Below are positions 39,733 through 48,566 of a DNA stretch of 64,000 nt, piece after piece; the first letter of the stretch is position 1, and the number at the start of each line of letters is the position of its first letter. The notes under the pieces were generated by a model. That model saw only the letters and a program-made list of their open reading frames with translations, did not search any database and was not told the DNA's origin. The position numbers were made by a program, and so were the translations under genes. The stretch covers positions 3,596,001 to 3,660,000 of the forward strand of contig NZ_CP099489.1 in NCBI RefSeq assembly GCF_023923225.1, written 5' to 3'. This DNA is from Ornithinimicrobium faecis (GTDB taxonomy: Bacteria > Actinomycetota > Actinomycetes > Actinomycetales > Dermatophilaceae).

Positions 39733-41250
39733 CTACTGGCCGAAGACCGGGTTGTGCACCTCACCGAGGTTGATGTGCACGGCCTGCTGGTCGGTGTAGA
39801 AGTCGATCGAGCGGTAGCCGCCCTCGTGGCCGAGACCGGAGGCCTTGACGCCACCGAAGGGGGTGCGCAGGTCGCGCACGTTGTTGGAGTTGAGCCAGAC
39901 CATCCCGGCCTCGACGGCCTGGGAGAAGTTGTGCGCGCGCTTCAGGTCGCTGGTCCAGATATAGGCCGCCAGACCGTATGCCGTGTTGTTGGCCAGGGCG
40001 AGCGCCTCACCATCGGTGTCGAACGGCGTGATCGTCACGACCGGACCAAAGATCTCCTCCTGGAAGACCCGCGCCTCTGGGGGCACGTCAGCAAAGACGG
40101 TGGGGGCCACGAAGTTGCCCGTCTCGAAGCCCTCCGGGCGGCCACCGCCAGCGACCAGTCGTCCCTCGGTCTTGCCGAGCTCGACATAGGACATCACCTT
40201 GTCGTAGTGCTCGGGGTGCACGAGGGCGCCGACCTCGGTGCTCTCCTGGTGGGGATAGCCGACGCGCACCCGCTGAGCCTGCGCGGCATAGCGCTCCACA
40301 AACTCGTCATAGATCTCCCGCTGGACCAGGATGCGCGACCCTGCCGTGCACCGCTCACCGTTGAGGGAGAAGACCCCGAAGATGGTGGCGTTGATCGCGG
40401 CCTCGAGGTCAGCGTCGGCGAAGACGACCGCCGGGGACTTGCCACCCAGCTCCATCGACAGGCCCTTGAGATGCGGCGCGGCGTTGGCGAAGATGAGCTG
40501 ACCGGTGCGGCTCTCACCGGTGAACGAGATCAGCGGGACGTCCGGGTGCTTGACCAGCGCGTCACCGGCCTGCTCACCGAAGCCGTTGACCAGGTTGAAC
40601 ACGCCCTGCGGCAGCCCCGCCTCCTCGAAGATCCCCGCCCACAGGGACGCGGACAGCGGCGTGAACTCCGCCGGCTTCAGGACCACCGTGTTGCCGGTGG
40701 CCAGGGCCGGGCCCAACTTCCAGGACTCCAGCATGAACGGGGTGTTCCAGGGCGTGATCAGCCCGGCGACACCGATCGGTTTGCGGTTGACGTAGTTGAT
40801 CTGCCGGCCCGGCACTTTGAACGTGTCGTCGGACTGGGCCACGATCAGGTCGGCGAAGAAGCGGAAGTTCTCGGCCGCCCGGCGCGCCTGGCCCAGGGCC
40901 TGGGTGATCGGCAGGCCCGAGTCGAAGGACTCCAGCTCGGCCAGCCGCTGGTCCCGCGACTCCACGAGGTCGGCGATGCGGTGCAGCACCCGGGAGCGCT
41001 CGCGCGGCAGCAGGTGCGGCCACGGACCGTCCGTGAACGCGCGGCGGGCGGCCGCGACCGCCGCGTCGACGTCCGCGCTCTGGCCAGCAGCGGCCTGCAC
41101 GTAAGTCTCGTTGGTGACCGGGTCCAGCACGTCGAAGGTCTCCCCGTCGAGGGAGTCGACGAACTCACCGTCGATGTAGTGCTGGATGCGCTCGGGCAGG
41201 TCAGCCGGAAGACGGTGGCCGGTGGCCGCGGCCGCGGTGGTGTCAGTCAT
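39733..41250 (-). CDS. hpaE: 5-carboxymethyl-2-hydroxymuconate semialdehyde dehydrogenase
   Basis: 505 residues, NAD-dependent ALDH fold. ITPWNTPFMLESWKLGPAL, SFTGESRTGQLI, MELGGKSPAV (general base Glu) and FSLNGERCTAGSRILV (nucleophile Cys) match HpaE. GGAGG precedes ATG 41250. Its start overlaps the gntR 3' end by 8 bp. Oxidises the HpaD ring-fission product. Confidence 0.93.
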   Translation of the reverse strand: MTDTTAAAATGHRLPADLPERIQHYIDGEFVDSLDGETFDVLDPVTNETYVQAAAGQSADVDAAVAAARRAFTDGPWPHLLPRERSRVLHRIADLVESRDQRLAELESFDSGLPITQALGQARRAAENFRFFADLIVAQSDDTFKVPGRQINYVNRKPIGVAGLITPWNTPFMLESWKLGPALATGNTVVLKPAEFTPLSASLWAGIFEEAGLPQGVFNLVNGFGEQAGDALVKHPDVPLISFTGESRTGQLIFANAAPHLKGLSMELGGKSPAVVFADADLEAAINATIFGVFSLNGERCTAGSRILVQREIYDEFVERYAAQAQRVRVGYPHQESTEVGALVHPEHYDKVMSYVELGKTEGRLVAGGGRPEGFETGNFVAPTVFADVPPEARVFQEEIFGPVVTITPFDTDGEALALANNTAYGLAAYIWTSDLKRAHNFSQAVEAGMVWLNSNNVRDLRTPFGGVKASGLGHEGGYRSIDFYTDQQAVHINLGEVHNPVFGQ

Positions 41251-42034
41251 GGGTTCCTCCAGTGGGTCTGGGTCGGGACGCGGTCGGTGAGGACGCAGCC
41301 GGTGAGGGTGCAGTCGGTGAGGACGCAGTCGCGCCCGGTGTGAGGCCGGGGATCAGTTCGGGGGCGTGCTCGGGCTGGTTGCTCAGCAGATAAGCGTGCA
41401 GGGTGTTGGCGCGGTGGTGCAGGGCGGCCTGCTGGATCTCGGCGGCCGGGGCGGACGCCTCGACGAGGTCGATCAGGTGCTCGTGCTCGCGCACCGAGTT
41501 GGCGGCCCGTTCGGGCACGACGGTGAAGGTCGAGTCGCGCAGGTTGTCCAGCCGGGCCCACTCCGCGCGCACCAGCTCCATCAGCCGCTCGTTGGGGCAG
41601 CCTCGGGTGAGGACCACGTGGAGCTCGTGGTTGAGGGCGGTGAACTCGTGCGGCACGAGATCCTCCAGCTGGCCCCGCATCCGGTCGTTCACGTTCCGCG
41701 CCTCGCTCAGGTCCGCCGCGGTGAGGTGCCCGGCGGACAGGGCGGTGGCTGCGGCCTCCAGCAGGGCGAGGGTCTGCATGGTGTCGCCGAACTGGGCGAC
41801 GTCCACCACGAAGACCCGGGCACCGACGTTGTGCTCGAAGGTGACCAGACCCTCGGCCTCCAGCTGGCGGATGGCCTCGCGCACCGGCACCACCGACATG
41901 TCGAGCTCCTCGGCGATGCTCGCGAGCACGAGGCGGTGCCCCGGGGCATAGTCCCGCGCCTGGATGCGCTCGCGCAGCCACTGATGGGCGCGCTGCGACT
42001 TGCTCAGCGCGACACCGGGCGGGCTCGAGATCAT
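41243..42034 (-). CDS. GntR family regulator of the hpa operon
   Basis: 263 residues. N-terminal winged helix (YAPGHRLVLASIAEELDMSV, VREAIRQLEAEGLV) and a C-terminal FCD domain (HELHVVLTRGCPNERLMELV, HEHLIDLVEA). The Pro/Ser/Ala tail contains five-residue repeats from a 15 bp DNA repeat and is probably disordered. Embedded in the operon: ATGA overlap with the hpaG-like fusion upstream, 8 bp overlap with hpaE downstream. Likely binds GATC-N6-GATC at 43647-43660. Confidence 0.88.
   Translation of the reverse strand: MISSPPGVALSKSQRAHQWLRERIQARDYAPGHRLVLASIAEELDMSVVPVREAIRQLEAEGLVTFEHNVGARVFVVDVAQFGDTMQTLALLEAAATALSAGHLTAADLSEARNVNDRMRGQLEDLVPHEFTALNHELHVVLTRGCPNERLMELVRAEWARLDNLRDSTFTVVPERAANSVREHEHLIDLVEASAPAAEIQQAALHHRANTLHAYLLSNQPEHAPELIPGLTPGATASSPTAPSPAASSPTASRPRPTGGTHD
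41285..41329. repeat. 15 bp tandem repeat x3 in gntR 3' end
   Basis: CGGTGAGGACGCAGC, CGGTGAGGGTGCAGT and CGGTGAGGACGCAGT in series, coding for five-residue units near the regulator's C-terminus. Confidence 0.85.
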
Positions 42035-43599
42035 CCGGCGCTGCCCCCAGTGCCGTCCTCGGTGCCGTCCTTGGTGCCAGCTGTCGTGGCCCCTGCGGAC
42101 TGGCCGCCGGCCCGCTCGGCCTCGTAGCGCTCACGCCACTGCTGGTTCATCGGGAACAGCCCCTTGATGGGCTCCCCCTCGCTGATCCGGTCGGCGACCC
42201 AGGCGTCCTCGGCCTCCTTGTCCAGCACGGCGTCGACGACCTCCTCGACCAGCGCCGGGGGCAGGACGATGGCTCCGTCGGCGTCGGCCACGATGATGTC
42301 GCCGGGCTGGACCGTGGTGCCGCCGCAACTGATCGTCAGGTCGTGGTCCCACGGGACGTGCCGGCGGCCGAGCACCGCCGGGTGGGCGCCTGAGCTGTAG
42401 ACCGGGATGCCAGCCGCCGCGACCGCGTCGTGATCGCGGACCGCGCCATCGGTGATGATCCCTGCGGCGCCGTTGGACCTCGCGCGCAGGGCGAGCACGT
42501 CGCCAAGGGTGCCAGCCGTGGCGTCACCACGGGCCTCGATGACCATGACCTCGCCCTCGCCGATCGCGTCGAAGGCCCGCTTCTGAGCGTTGTAGCCGCC
42601 GCCGTGGCTCTTGAACAGGTCCTCGCGGCTCGCCACGAAACGCAGGGTCCGGGCCGTGCCGACGATCTTGCCCGAGCCGGGCAGCGCTCGGACCCCGTCG
42701 ATGGAGACGTTGTTGAACCCCAGCTTGCGCAACTGCTGGGAGAGTCCGGCGACGGGACAGTCCATCAGCTTGGCGCGCACCTCGGGGGTCAGCGCGGGGC
42801 GGGCTGCTGACTCGTCGGCGCCCGCGGCTGCGGGCAGGCCGGCGGCCTCCTCGGAGCCCCAGGCGGCGATGCGCTGCTCGTCGTCGACGGCAGGCAGTGA
42901 ACCGAGTGCCGGATCAAACGAGGGCCCCTCACCCTGGACGACCCGGGTCTGCAGACGACCCGAGCTCTGACCGGTGTCGGGCGCGTCGACCTCGACCTCC
43001 ACCAGGTCACCGGGTGCCACCACCGTCGAGCCGGCCGGGGTGCCGGCGAGGATCACATCACCGGTCTCGAGGGTGAAGTGCTGGGACAGGTCGGCCACGA
43101 ACTGGGCGAGCGGGAAGATGAGCCCGCCGGTGGTGTCGTCCTGCACGAGCTCGCCGTTGACCCACGTGCGCAGGCGCAGGGCGGCCGGGTCGATGTCAGC
43201 GGCGTTGATCAGGGTCTGCCCGATGGGGGTGAAACCGTCCCCGCCCTTGGAACGGACGTTGGAGCCCTTGTCATTGGCCCGCAGGTCATAGAGCCCGAAG
43301 TCGTTGGCGGCCGTCACCCAGGCGACGTGTGCCCACGCCTGGTCGGCGCTGACCCACCGGGCGGGCTCCCCGATCACCAGGGCGACCTCCCCCTCGAAGG
43401 CCAGCAGCTCGGTGCCCCGCGGCCGGACGATCTCAGCACCGGAGGCAGCCACGGAGCTCGACGGCTTGAAGAAATAGCTCGGGGTGGCTGGGCGCTTGCC
43501 GCGCTGGTCAGCACGCGAGGCATAACTGACGTGGACCGCGACGATCTTGCCGGGGCGCTGCGGCAGACCGGCGAATCGGGCATCGTGCTGGGGGTCCAT
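42031..43599 (-). CDS. Fusion of FAH-type HpaG isomerase and RraA-like domain
   Basis: 522 residues. Residues 15-225 are an FAH domain (VHVSYASRADQRGK, YFFKPSSSV, FEGEVALVIGEPAR, VTAANDFGLYDLR, ILAGTPAGST). After a linker of about 60 residues, residues 285-490 are RraA/HMG-aldolase-like, with GAAGIITDGAVRDHD (the conserved G-x-D...RD site). E. coli HpaG instead has two FAH domains and both decarboxylates OPET and isomerises the product; here RraA chemistry (pyruvyl aldolase/decarboxylase) may replace one half. First gene of the hpa operon; the C-terminal tail contains 12 bp repeats. Confidence 0.85.
   Translation of the reverse strand: MDPQHDARFAGLPQRPGKIVAVHVSYASRADQRGKRPATPSYFFKPSSSVAASGAEIVRPRGTELLAFEGEVALVIGEPARWVSADQAWAHVAWVTAANDFGLYDLRANDKGSNVRSKGGDGFTPIGQTLINAADIDPAALRLRTWVNGELVQDDTTGGLIFPLAQFVADLSQHFTLETGDVILAGTPAGSTVVAPGDLVEVEVDAPDTGQSSGRLQTRVVQGEGPSFDPALGSLPAVDDEQRIAAWGSEEAAGLPAAAGADESAARPALTPEVRAKLMDCPVAGLSQQLRKLGFNNVSIDGVRALPGSGKIVGTARTLRFVASREDLFKSHGGGYNAQKRAFDAIGEGEVMVIEARGDATAGTLGDVLALRARSNGAAGIITDGAVRDHDAVAAAGIPVYSSGAHPAVLGRRHVPWDHDLTISCGGTTVQPGDIIVADADGAIVLPPALVEEVVDAVLDKEAEDAWVADRISEGEPIKGLFPMNQQWRERYEAERAGGQSAGATTAGTKDGTEDGTGGSAG
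42049..42084. repeat. 12 bp tandem repeat x3 at the fusion gene 3' end
   Basis: AGTGCCGTCCTC, GGTGCCGTCCTT and a degenerate GGTGCCAGCTGT; they encode the KDGTEDGT tail of the HpaG-RraA fusion. Confidence 0.75.
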
Positions 43600-43631
43600 G
43601 GGCCTCCTTGCTCAGGACTGTGGCGCGACTC

Positions 43632-43660
43632 TTGCGCAGGTTCTCGGATCGTATATGATC
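43632..43660. promoter_or_regulatory. Divergent hpa / monooxygenase promoter with GntR-type operator
   Basis: Plus strand: TTGCGC (43632-43637), 16 bp, TATGAT (43654-43659). GATC-GTATAT-GATC (43647-43660) is a near-palindrome covering the -10, a good site for the hpa GntR protein, which could then control both directions. Confidence 0.6.
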
Positions 43661-43745
43661 TGTCAGGTCGACACAACAGCCAAGACACCACCTCTGGCAC
43701 CGTCGCCGAAGACAGCGTCGTCTGCGGGAAGGGATCTAAGCCACC

Positions 43746-45632
43746 ATGCAGTTCCACCATCACGGATACGTCTCCCAGGACCCTCGGATCCTGCCCGCGG
43801 ACGGCACCGGCGTCGACCGCCCGAGTGAGCTCCCCGACGAGATGGACGTGCTGATCGTCGGGTCGGGCCCGGCCGGCATGTTGATGGCCGCCCAGCTCTC
43901 GGCGTTCCCGGACGTGACCACCCGCATCATCGAGCGCCGCGAGGGGCGCCTGCAGCTCGGCCAGGCGGACGGCATCCAGCCCCGCAGCGTGGAGACCTTC
44001 CAGGCCTTCGGGTTTGCCGAGCGGATCATCGCCGAGGCCTACAACATCGGCTGGATGAACTTCTGGGGCCCGGACCCGCAGGACCCGGACAACATCATCC
44101 GCACCTCGCGCACCGAGGACTACGCCTTCGGCATCTGCGAGTTCCCGCACCTGATCGTCAACCAGGCCCGCGTCCTGGACTACTTCGCCGAGGCGGCCCT
44201 GCACGGCCCCGGCCGCATCACTCCCGACTACGGCGTCGAGTTCGTCGGGCTCACGACCGGCCACGAAGGTGACTATCCGGTGGAGGTGACCCTGCGGCAT
44301 ACGGCTGGCCTGTTGGCCGGCCAGGAGCGCACCGTGCGCACGAAGTATGTCGCGGGCTGCGACGGTGCCCGCAGCGACGTGCGACGGGCGATCGGCCGCA
44401 AGCACATCGGCGACATCTCCGCGCACGCCTGGGGCGTCATGGATGTCCTGGTCAACACCGACTTCCCCGACTGGCGCATCAAGTGCGCGATCAACTCCAC
44501 ACACGGCAACATCCTGCACATCCCCCGCGAGGGCGGCTATCTGTCGCGGATGTATATCGACCTGGGCGCGGTGGCGCAGGACGACGACCACAAGGTCCGG
44601 CAGACGCCGCTGGCGAGCGTGATCGACAAGGCCAACGCGATCCTGCACCCCTACTCCATCGACGTCCGGGAGGTGGCCTGGCACAGCGTCTATGAGGTGG
44701 GCCACCGGGTCACCGACAAGTTCGACGACATCGACCCGGGCGAGCAGGGGCACCCACGCGTCTTCCTCACCGGCGACGCCTGCCACACGCACAGCGCCAA
44801 GGCAGGGCAGGGCATGAACGTCTCCATGCAGGACGGGTTCAACCTGGCCTGGAAGCTCGGTCAGGTGCTGACCGGCCGGAGCCCGGAGTCGCTGATGGCG
44901 ACCTACTCCGCCGAGCGGCAGCCGGTCGCGCAGCAGCTGATCGACTTTGATCGTGAGTGGTCCTCGCTGATGGCGCGCAAGCCCGAGGAGATCGAGGACC
45001 CGCAGGCGTTGGCGACCTATTATCTGGCGACCGCCGAGTTCCCCTCCGGCTTCATGACGCAGTATCCGCCGTCGCTAATCACCGGGACGGCCGAGCACCA
45101 GGGGCTGGCCGAGGGCTTCCCGATCGGCAAGCGGTTCAAGTCCGCCGAGGTGGTCAAGGCCTGCGACGGCAACGTCCAGCACCTGGGCCACCACGCCCGC
45201 GCCGACGGTCGGTGGCGGGTCTATGCCTTTGCCGACGCGCCCGCCCCCGGGCAGAGCTCGGCCCTGACGGACTGGGCCCGGTGGTTGTCGCAGTCGCCGG
45301 ACTCACCGCTGGTGCGGCACACCCCGGCGGATGGCGACGTGGACGCTGTCCTGGACGTCAAGGTGATCTATCAGCAGGGCTTCGAGGACATCGACCTGAC
45401 CACGCTCGACCCCGTCTTCGTGCCGCGCACCGGCCCGTTCGAACTGATGGACTGGGAGAAGGTCTTCGCCGCCGGCAACGGGTCGGACATCTTCGCGGAG
45501 CGCTCGATCTCGCGCGACGGCGCGGTCGTCGTAGTCCGGCCGGACCAGTACGTCGCCCACGTCCTGCCGCTGACCGCCACGCAGGAGCTCAGCGACTTCT
45601 TCGCCCAGCACCTCCTCCCCGCAAAAAGATAA
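43746..45632 (+). CDS. FAD-dependent aromatic hydroxylase (phenol 2-monooxygenase / MobA-like)
   Basis: 628 residues, close to 3-hydroxybenzoate 4-hydroxylase length. VLIVGSGPAGMLMAAQLS (GxGxxG), VAGCDGARSDVRRAIG (DG motif), VFLTGDACHTHSAKAGQGMNV (GD motif) and a C-terminal thioredoxin-like domain of about 190 residues. Shares the divergent promoter with the hpa operon, so it may hydroxylate a hydroxyphenylacetate to homoprotocatechuate; no two-component HpaBC is present. GGAAGGG before ATG 43746. The first unit of the 31 bp repeat array supplies its stop codon. Confidence 0.88.
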   Translation: MQFHHHGYVSQDPRILPADGTGVDRPSELPDEMDVLIVGSGPAGMLMAAQLSAFPDVTTRIIERREGRLQLGQADGIQPRSVETFQAFGFAERIIAEAYNIGWMNFWGPDPQDPDNIIRTSRTEDYAFGICEFPHLIVNQARVLDYFAEAALHGPGRITPDYGVEFVGLTTGHEGDYPVEVTLRHTAGLLAGQERTVRTKYVAGCDGARSDVRRAIGRKHIGDISAHAWGVMDVLVNTDFPDWRIKCAINSTHGNILHIPREGGYLSRMYIDLGAVAQDDDHKVRQTPLASVIDKANAILHPYSIDVREVAWHSVYEVGHRVTDKFDDIDPGEQGHPRVFLTGDACHTHSAKAGQGMNVSMQDGFNLAWKLGQVLTGRSPESLMATYSAERQPVAQQLIDFDREWSSLMARKPEEIEDPQALATYYLATAEFPSGFMTQYPPSLITGTAEHQGLAEGFPIGKRFKSAEVVKACDGNVQHLGHHARADGRWRVYAFADAPAPGQSSALTDWARWLSQSPDSPLVRHTPADGDVDAVLDVKVIYQQGFEDIDLTTLDPVFVPRTGPFELMDWEKVFAAGNGSDIFAERSISRDGAVVVVRPDQYVAHVLPLTATQELSDFFAQHLLPAKR

Positions 45633-45747
45633 AGGTCTCGCACGCGCCCCCGGAAAAAGATAAAGGTTTCGTACGCGCCGCCGGAAAAAGATAAAGGTTT
45701 CGTACGCGCCGCCCGCAACTTCGTAGAGGTCTCGCACGCCTCCCGCG
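45623..45747. repeat. 31-32 bp dispersed repeat, four tandem units
   Basis: Units begin at 45623, 45654, 45685 and 45717, with cores AAAAAGATAAAGGTCTCGCA or AAAAAGATAAAGGTTTCGTA then CGCGCC; the fourth (TAGAGGTCTCGCACGCC) is closest to the two units at 3391-3447. Placed between convergent genes. Confidence 0.85.
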
Positions 45748-45756
45748 AGGCGTGCG
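45733..45756. terminator. Hairpin at the end of the repeat array
   Basis: CGCACGCCTC-CCGC-GAGGCGTGCG, 10 bp perfect stem using the last repeat unit's CGCACGCC, between the monooxygenase and ThDP-enzyme gene ends. Confidence 0.6.
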
Positions 45757-45776
45757 TCGACGCCCCGCCGGACGGA

Positions 45777-47429
45777 TCAGGCGTTGACCCGGATCACCTC
45801 GCGCTGATAGGGCGCCATCACCTCGCCGCTGACGCGCAGGTCGAGCAGCAGGAACGGTCGCTCGTCCACCGGCCGCTGCACCCACGCCTCCAGCTGGTCC
45901 AGGTCATCGATCGTGTTCACGACGACGCCCTCGGCGCCGACCGCCTGGGCCAGCCCGGCAAAGTTCACCTCGTCGATCATCATCGGCTCGAGGGCGAACC
46001 CCTTGCGTCCGTAGAGGTGGACCTCGGCGCCGTAGGCGTGGTCGTTCCACACCACAGCCATGCCGCGACCACCGGCCACCCGCACAGCGGTGTCCAGGTC
46101 TGCGAGCGCCATCAGTCCGCCGCCGTCGCCGGTGGTGAGCACGACCGTCGAGTCCGGCTTGGCTCGGGCCGCCCCGGCCACCGAGGGGAAGCCCTGCCCG
46201 ATGGCCTGGTAGGCCGTGCCGATCATCATCATTCGGTCCGGTGAGGCAACGGGCCAGTACATGTTGGCCCAGGCGATGAAGTGGCCGCCGTCCGAGACCA
46301 CGACCCGGTCCTGCGGGAGCAGCTCGGCGATGCGTCGCGCGGCCGAGCGCGGGTCCAGCCGGCCATCGGGCGCCTGCCCAGTCCCTGGGTCATAACCCCG
46401 CAGTGCCGCGACGTCCACGCTCTCGCGCCAACCGCTGCTCTCGGCCCCGAGGGCGGAGAGCTCGGCGAGGATCGCGCGGGCGCTCAGGGCCGCGTCCGCA
46501 TGGAGATAGTCGCCGACCTGGGGGTGCGTGGCCACGTTGGACAGGTCGACCTGGATCACCCGTGCCGAGGGGTCGAACAATTCACCGAAGCGCATCGTGA
46601 ACTGGTTGAGCGAGGCGCCGAAGACGACGGCGACGTCGGCCTGCTGGATCAGCTCCATCGCTGCGTCGGCACCGAAGCCTCCGGCGACACCGAGGTCAAA
46701 CTGCTGCTCGGGGAAGATGCCGCGAGCCAGGGCCGTGCTGGCGGTGACCGCTCCAGTCGAGGCGGCCAGCGCCCCCAGGTCGTCCGCTGCCCCAGACAGC
46801 CAGGCGCCACGGCCGGCCAGCAGCACCGGCCGCTCGGCGTCGGCGAGCGCGCGAGCGATCTGCGCGACCTTGCCCACGGCCAGCTCACCCGCCGGGGCGA
46901 TCGGCTCGGGAACCAACGGCTCCGGAGGCGCAGGGATCTCGCCCATGTCCAGGCCCGCCACGTCATACGGGATGGCCAGCACGGCAGGCAGTGAATAGGA
47001 CAGCGCGTGCTCGATGGCGAGCATGGTGGTCGCCGCCGCGTCGGTGCGCCCGACGGTGAAGGTGCGCACACCGACGCCACTGGCGAGGGCCAGTTGGTCG
47101 ACGTCCCAGGGGCGACGGCCCCAGCGGGGCGCCTCGCCGGTGACCAGGATGAGGGGGACGCGTGCCTGGGCGGCCTCGGCGAGCGAGGTCAGCGTGTTGG
47201 TGAACCCGGCGCCATAGGTCGTTGTTGCGGCAGCCAGTCCGCCACCTGCGCGATAGCAGGCGTCTGCTGCCACCACCGCCCCGGCCTCGTGCCGCACGGC
47301 GGTGTAGGTCGCATCCGTCTCACGCTCGAGGGCGTTGAGGAAGTGCGCATTGCCGTTGCCCATCACCCCAAAGACCTGGCTGATCTGCCGGGTGAGTGTG
47401 GCGGCGACATGGGCAGACACGGTGGCCAT
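45777..47429 (-). CDS. Thiamine diphosphate enzyme (acetolactate synthase / benzoylformate decarboxylase-like)
   Basis: 550 residues with the three-domain ThDP layout. The N-domain has AVRHEAGAVVAADAC (activating Glu). The central domain has PVLLAGRGAWLSGAAD. The C-domain has TTGDGGGLMALADLDTAVR...VVWNDHAYG (GDG-N ThDP/Mg motif). The substrate class cannot be settled. Next to the aromatic genes, an aryl-2-oxoacid such as benzoylformate or a hydroxyphenyl analogue is attractive. GAGGAGAA lies 8-10 nt before ATG 47429. Confidence 0.82.
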   Translation of the reverse strand: MATVSAHVAATLTRQISQVFGVMGNGNAHFLNALERETDATYTAVRHEAGAVVAADACYRAGGGLAAATTTYGAGFTNTLTSLAEAAQARVPLILVTGEAPRWGRRPWDVDQLALASGVGVRTFTVGRTDAAATTMLAIEHALSYSLPAVLAIPYDVAGLDMGEIPAPPEPLVPEPIAPAGELAVGKVAQIARALADAERPVLLAGRGAWLSGAADDLGALAASTGAVTASTALARGIFPEQQFDLGVAGGFGADAAMELIQQADVAVVFGASLNQFTMRFGELFDPSARVIQVDLSNVATHPQVGDYLHADAALSARAILAELSALGAESSGWRESVDVAALRGYDPGTGQAPDGRLDPRSAARRIAELLPQDRVVVSDGGHFIAWANMYWPVASPDRMMMIGTAYQAIGQGFPSVAGAARAKPDSTVVLTTGDGGGLMALADLDTAVRVAGGRGMAVVWNDHAYGAEVHLYGRKGFALEPMMIDEVNFAGLAQAVGAEGVVVNTIDDLDQLEAWVQRPVDERPFLLLDLRVSGEVMAPYQREVIRVNA

Positions 47430-47487
47430 GAAAATGTTCTCCTCGTTGAGTGGTCAGGCCGGACAACCCTAATGGGCCTCCCCTGCC

Positions 47488-48495
47488 CTAGACGACACGG
47501 CGTCGTGCCAGCACCGCGATCCCCACCCCCAGGATGACGAGTGTGGTGGCCACGTGTGTGGTCCAGGGGACGCCCCCGGACTCGGCGACCGCGATGGCCC
47601 AGGCCGCGGCCATCTGCCCCGCGATGGTGCACAGCATCAGCACCAGCACGCCGTGGACCCGCACCAGCAGCGCGGACGCCGCGATGAAGCTCACGCCGAG
47701 AGGACCACCGGTGTAGAGCCACCACTGCGTCGGCCAGGCGCCGAAGTCGTGGGGCAGCAACAGGGCCGCCCCGAGCGCACAGATGAGCACCACGGAGCCG
47801 ACGGCCGTGTTGAGCCAGGCCGCGACATACGGCCCGGCCACTGCACCCACGCGCCCGTTCAGGGCCTGCTGGATCGCCGTGCCGACACCAACCCCCACCG
47901 TGAAGATCAGCAACGTGGTCACCACGGTGGTGCTGGCGTCTCCCCCGGAGCCGAGCCGGCCCACGCCGGCCAGGACGACGGCTGCCAGAGCCGTTGCCGC
48001 AGCGATGATCCGGGGCACCGACAACGGTTGTGGGCCACCCGGGCCGAGACCGACGCGGTCTGCCGCAGCCCCGCCGGCGGTCTGCCCGAGGACGACGGCC
48101 ATCGTGAAGACGGCCAGGCCGAGCGGCCCCACGGCCGTGGCCTGTCCCAGCACGAACAGGGTGCCCAGCGCCCCGCCCCAGATGAACCGCCACGGCAGGG
48201 CGTGCGTGCCCAGCGACCGGCGGAAGTGAGCAAAGTTGCGGCGCTGCCGCGGCGACGCCGCGATGACCAGGCTGGTGATCACCACCCCAACACAGAACGT
48301 GAACATGGCCGTGACGACCGGTGCGAGCAGACCTGTGCCCAGCTCGTCCCCCAGCTGACCGTTCACCCGGGACTGGACGGCAATGCCCACGCCCACCAGG
48401 AGCATGCCGGGCACGGCGATGACACGCAGCCACCGCGGCGTGCTGCTCACCCGCCCCGGACCCGCAGCGCCCGTCCCGCCCTGATCACTGGTCAC
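47488..48495 (-). CDS. DMT-superfamily transporter, YdcZ/DUF606 type
   Basis: 335 residues, ten membrane segments arranged as two five-helix repeats (GMLLVGVGIAVQSRVNGQLG and TVGVGVGTAIQQALNGRVG are equivalent first helices). Both DUF606 halves are fused in one protein. Substrate unknown. Follows the ThDP gene direction, but is transcribed from its own start GTG 48495. Confidence 0.88.
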   Translation of the reverse strand: MTSDQGGTGAAGPGRVSSTPRWLRVIAVPGMLLVGVGIAVQSRVNGQLGDELGTGLLAPVVTAMFTFCVGVVITSLVIAASPRQRRNFAHFRRSLGTHALPWRFIWGGALGTLFVLGQATAVGPLGLAVFTMAVVLGQTAGGAAADRVGLGPGGPQPLSVPRIIAAATALAAVVLAGVGRLGSGGDASTTVVTTLLIFTVGVGVGTAIQQALNGRVGAVAGPYVAAWLNTAVGSVVLICALGAALLLPHDFGAWPTQWWLYTGGPLGVSFIAASALLVRVHGVLVLMLCTIAGQMAAAWAIAVAESGGVPWTTHVATTLVILGVGIAVLARRRVV

Positions 48496-48554
48496 CCCTC
48501 ATTGTCACCCGACCTGCTTGTCTCCCCACCCCCGAGTCTCCACGACCTGACCCG

Positions 48555-48560
48555 TAGCAT
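48555..48560 (+). promoter_or_regulatory. -10 box (TAGCAT), leaderless
   Basis: TAGCAT ends 6 nt before ATG 48567 of the P450 gene. Confidence 0.45.
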
Positions 48561-48566
48561 CTGGTC

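Noticed and set aside
37681..41343. A very long plus-strand open frame opposite the hpa genes
   Set aside because: It is an antisense by-product of high GC; the minus-strand genes have intact catalytic motifs and ribosome sites.
45623..45747. Evenly spaced repeats as a CRISPR array
   Set aside because: Units are 31-32 bp head to tail with no spacers, and no cas genes are present.
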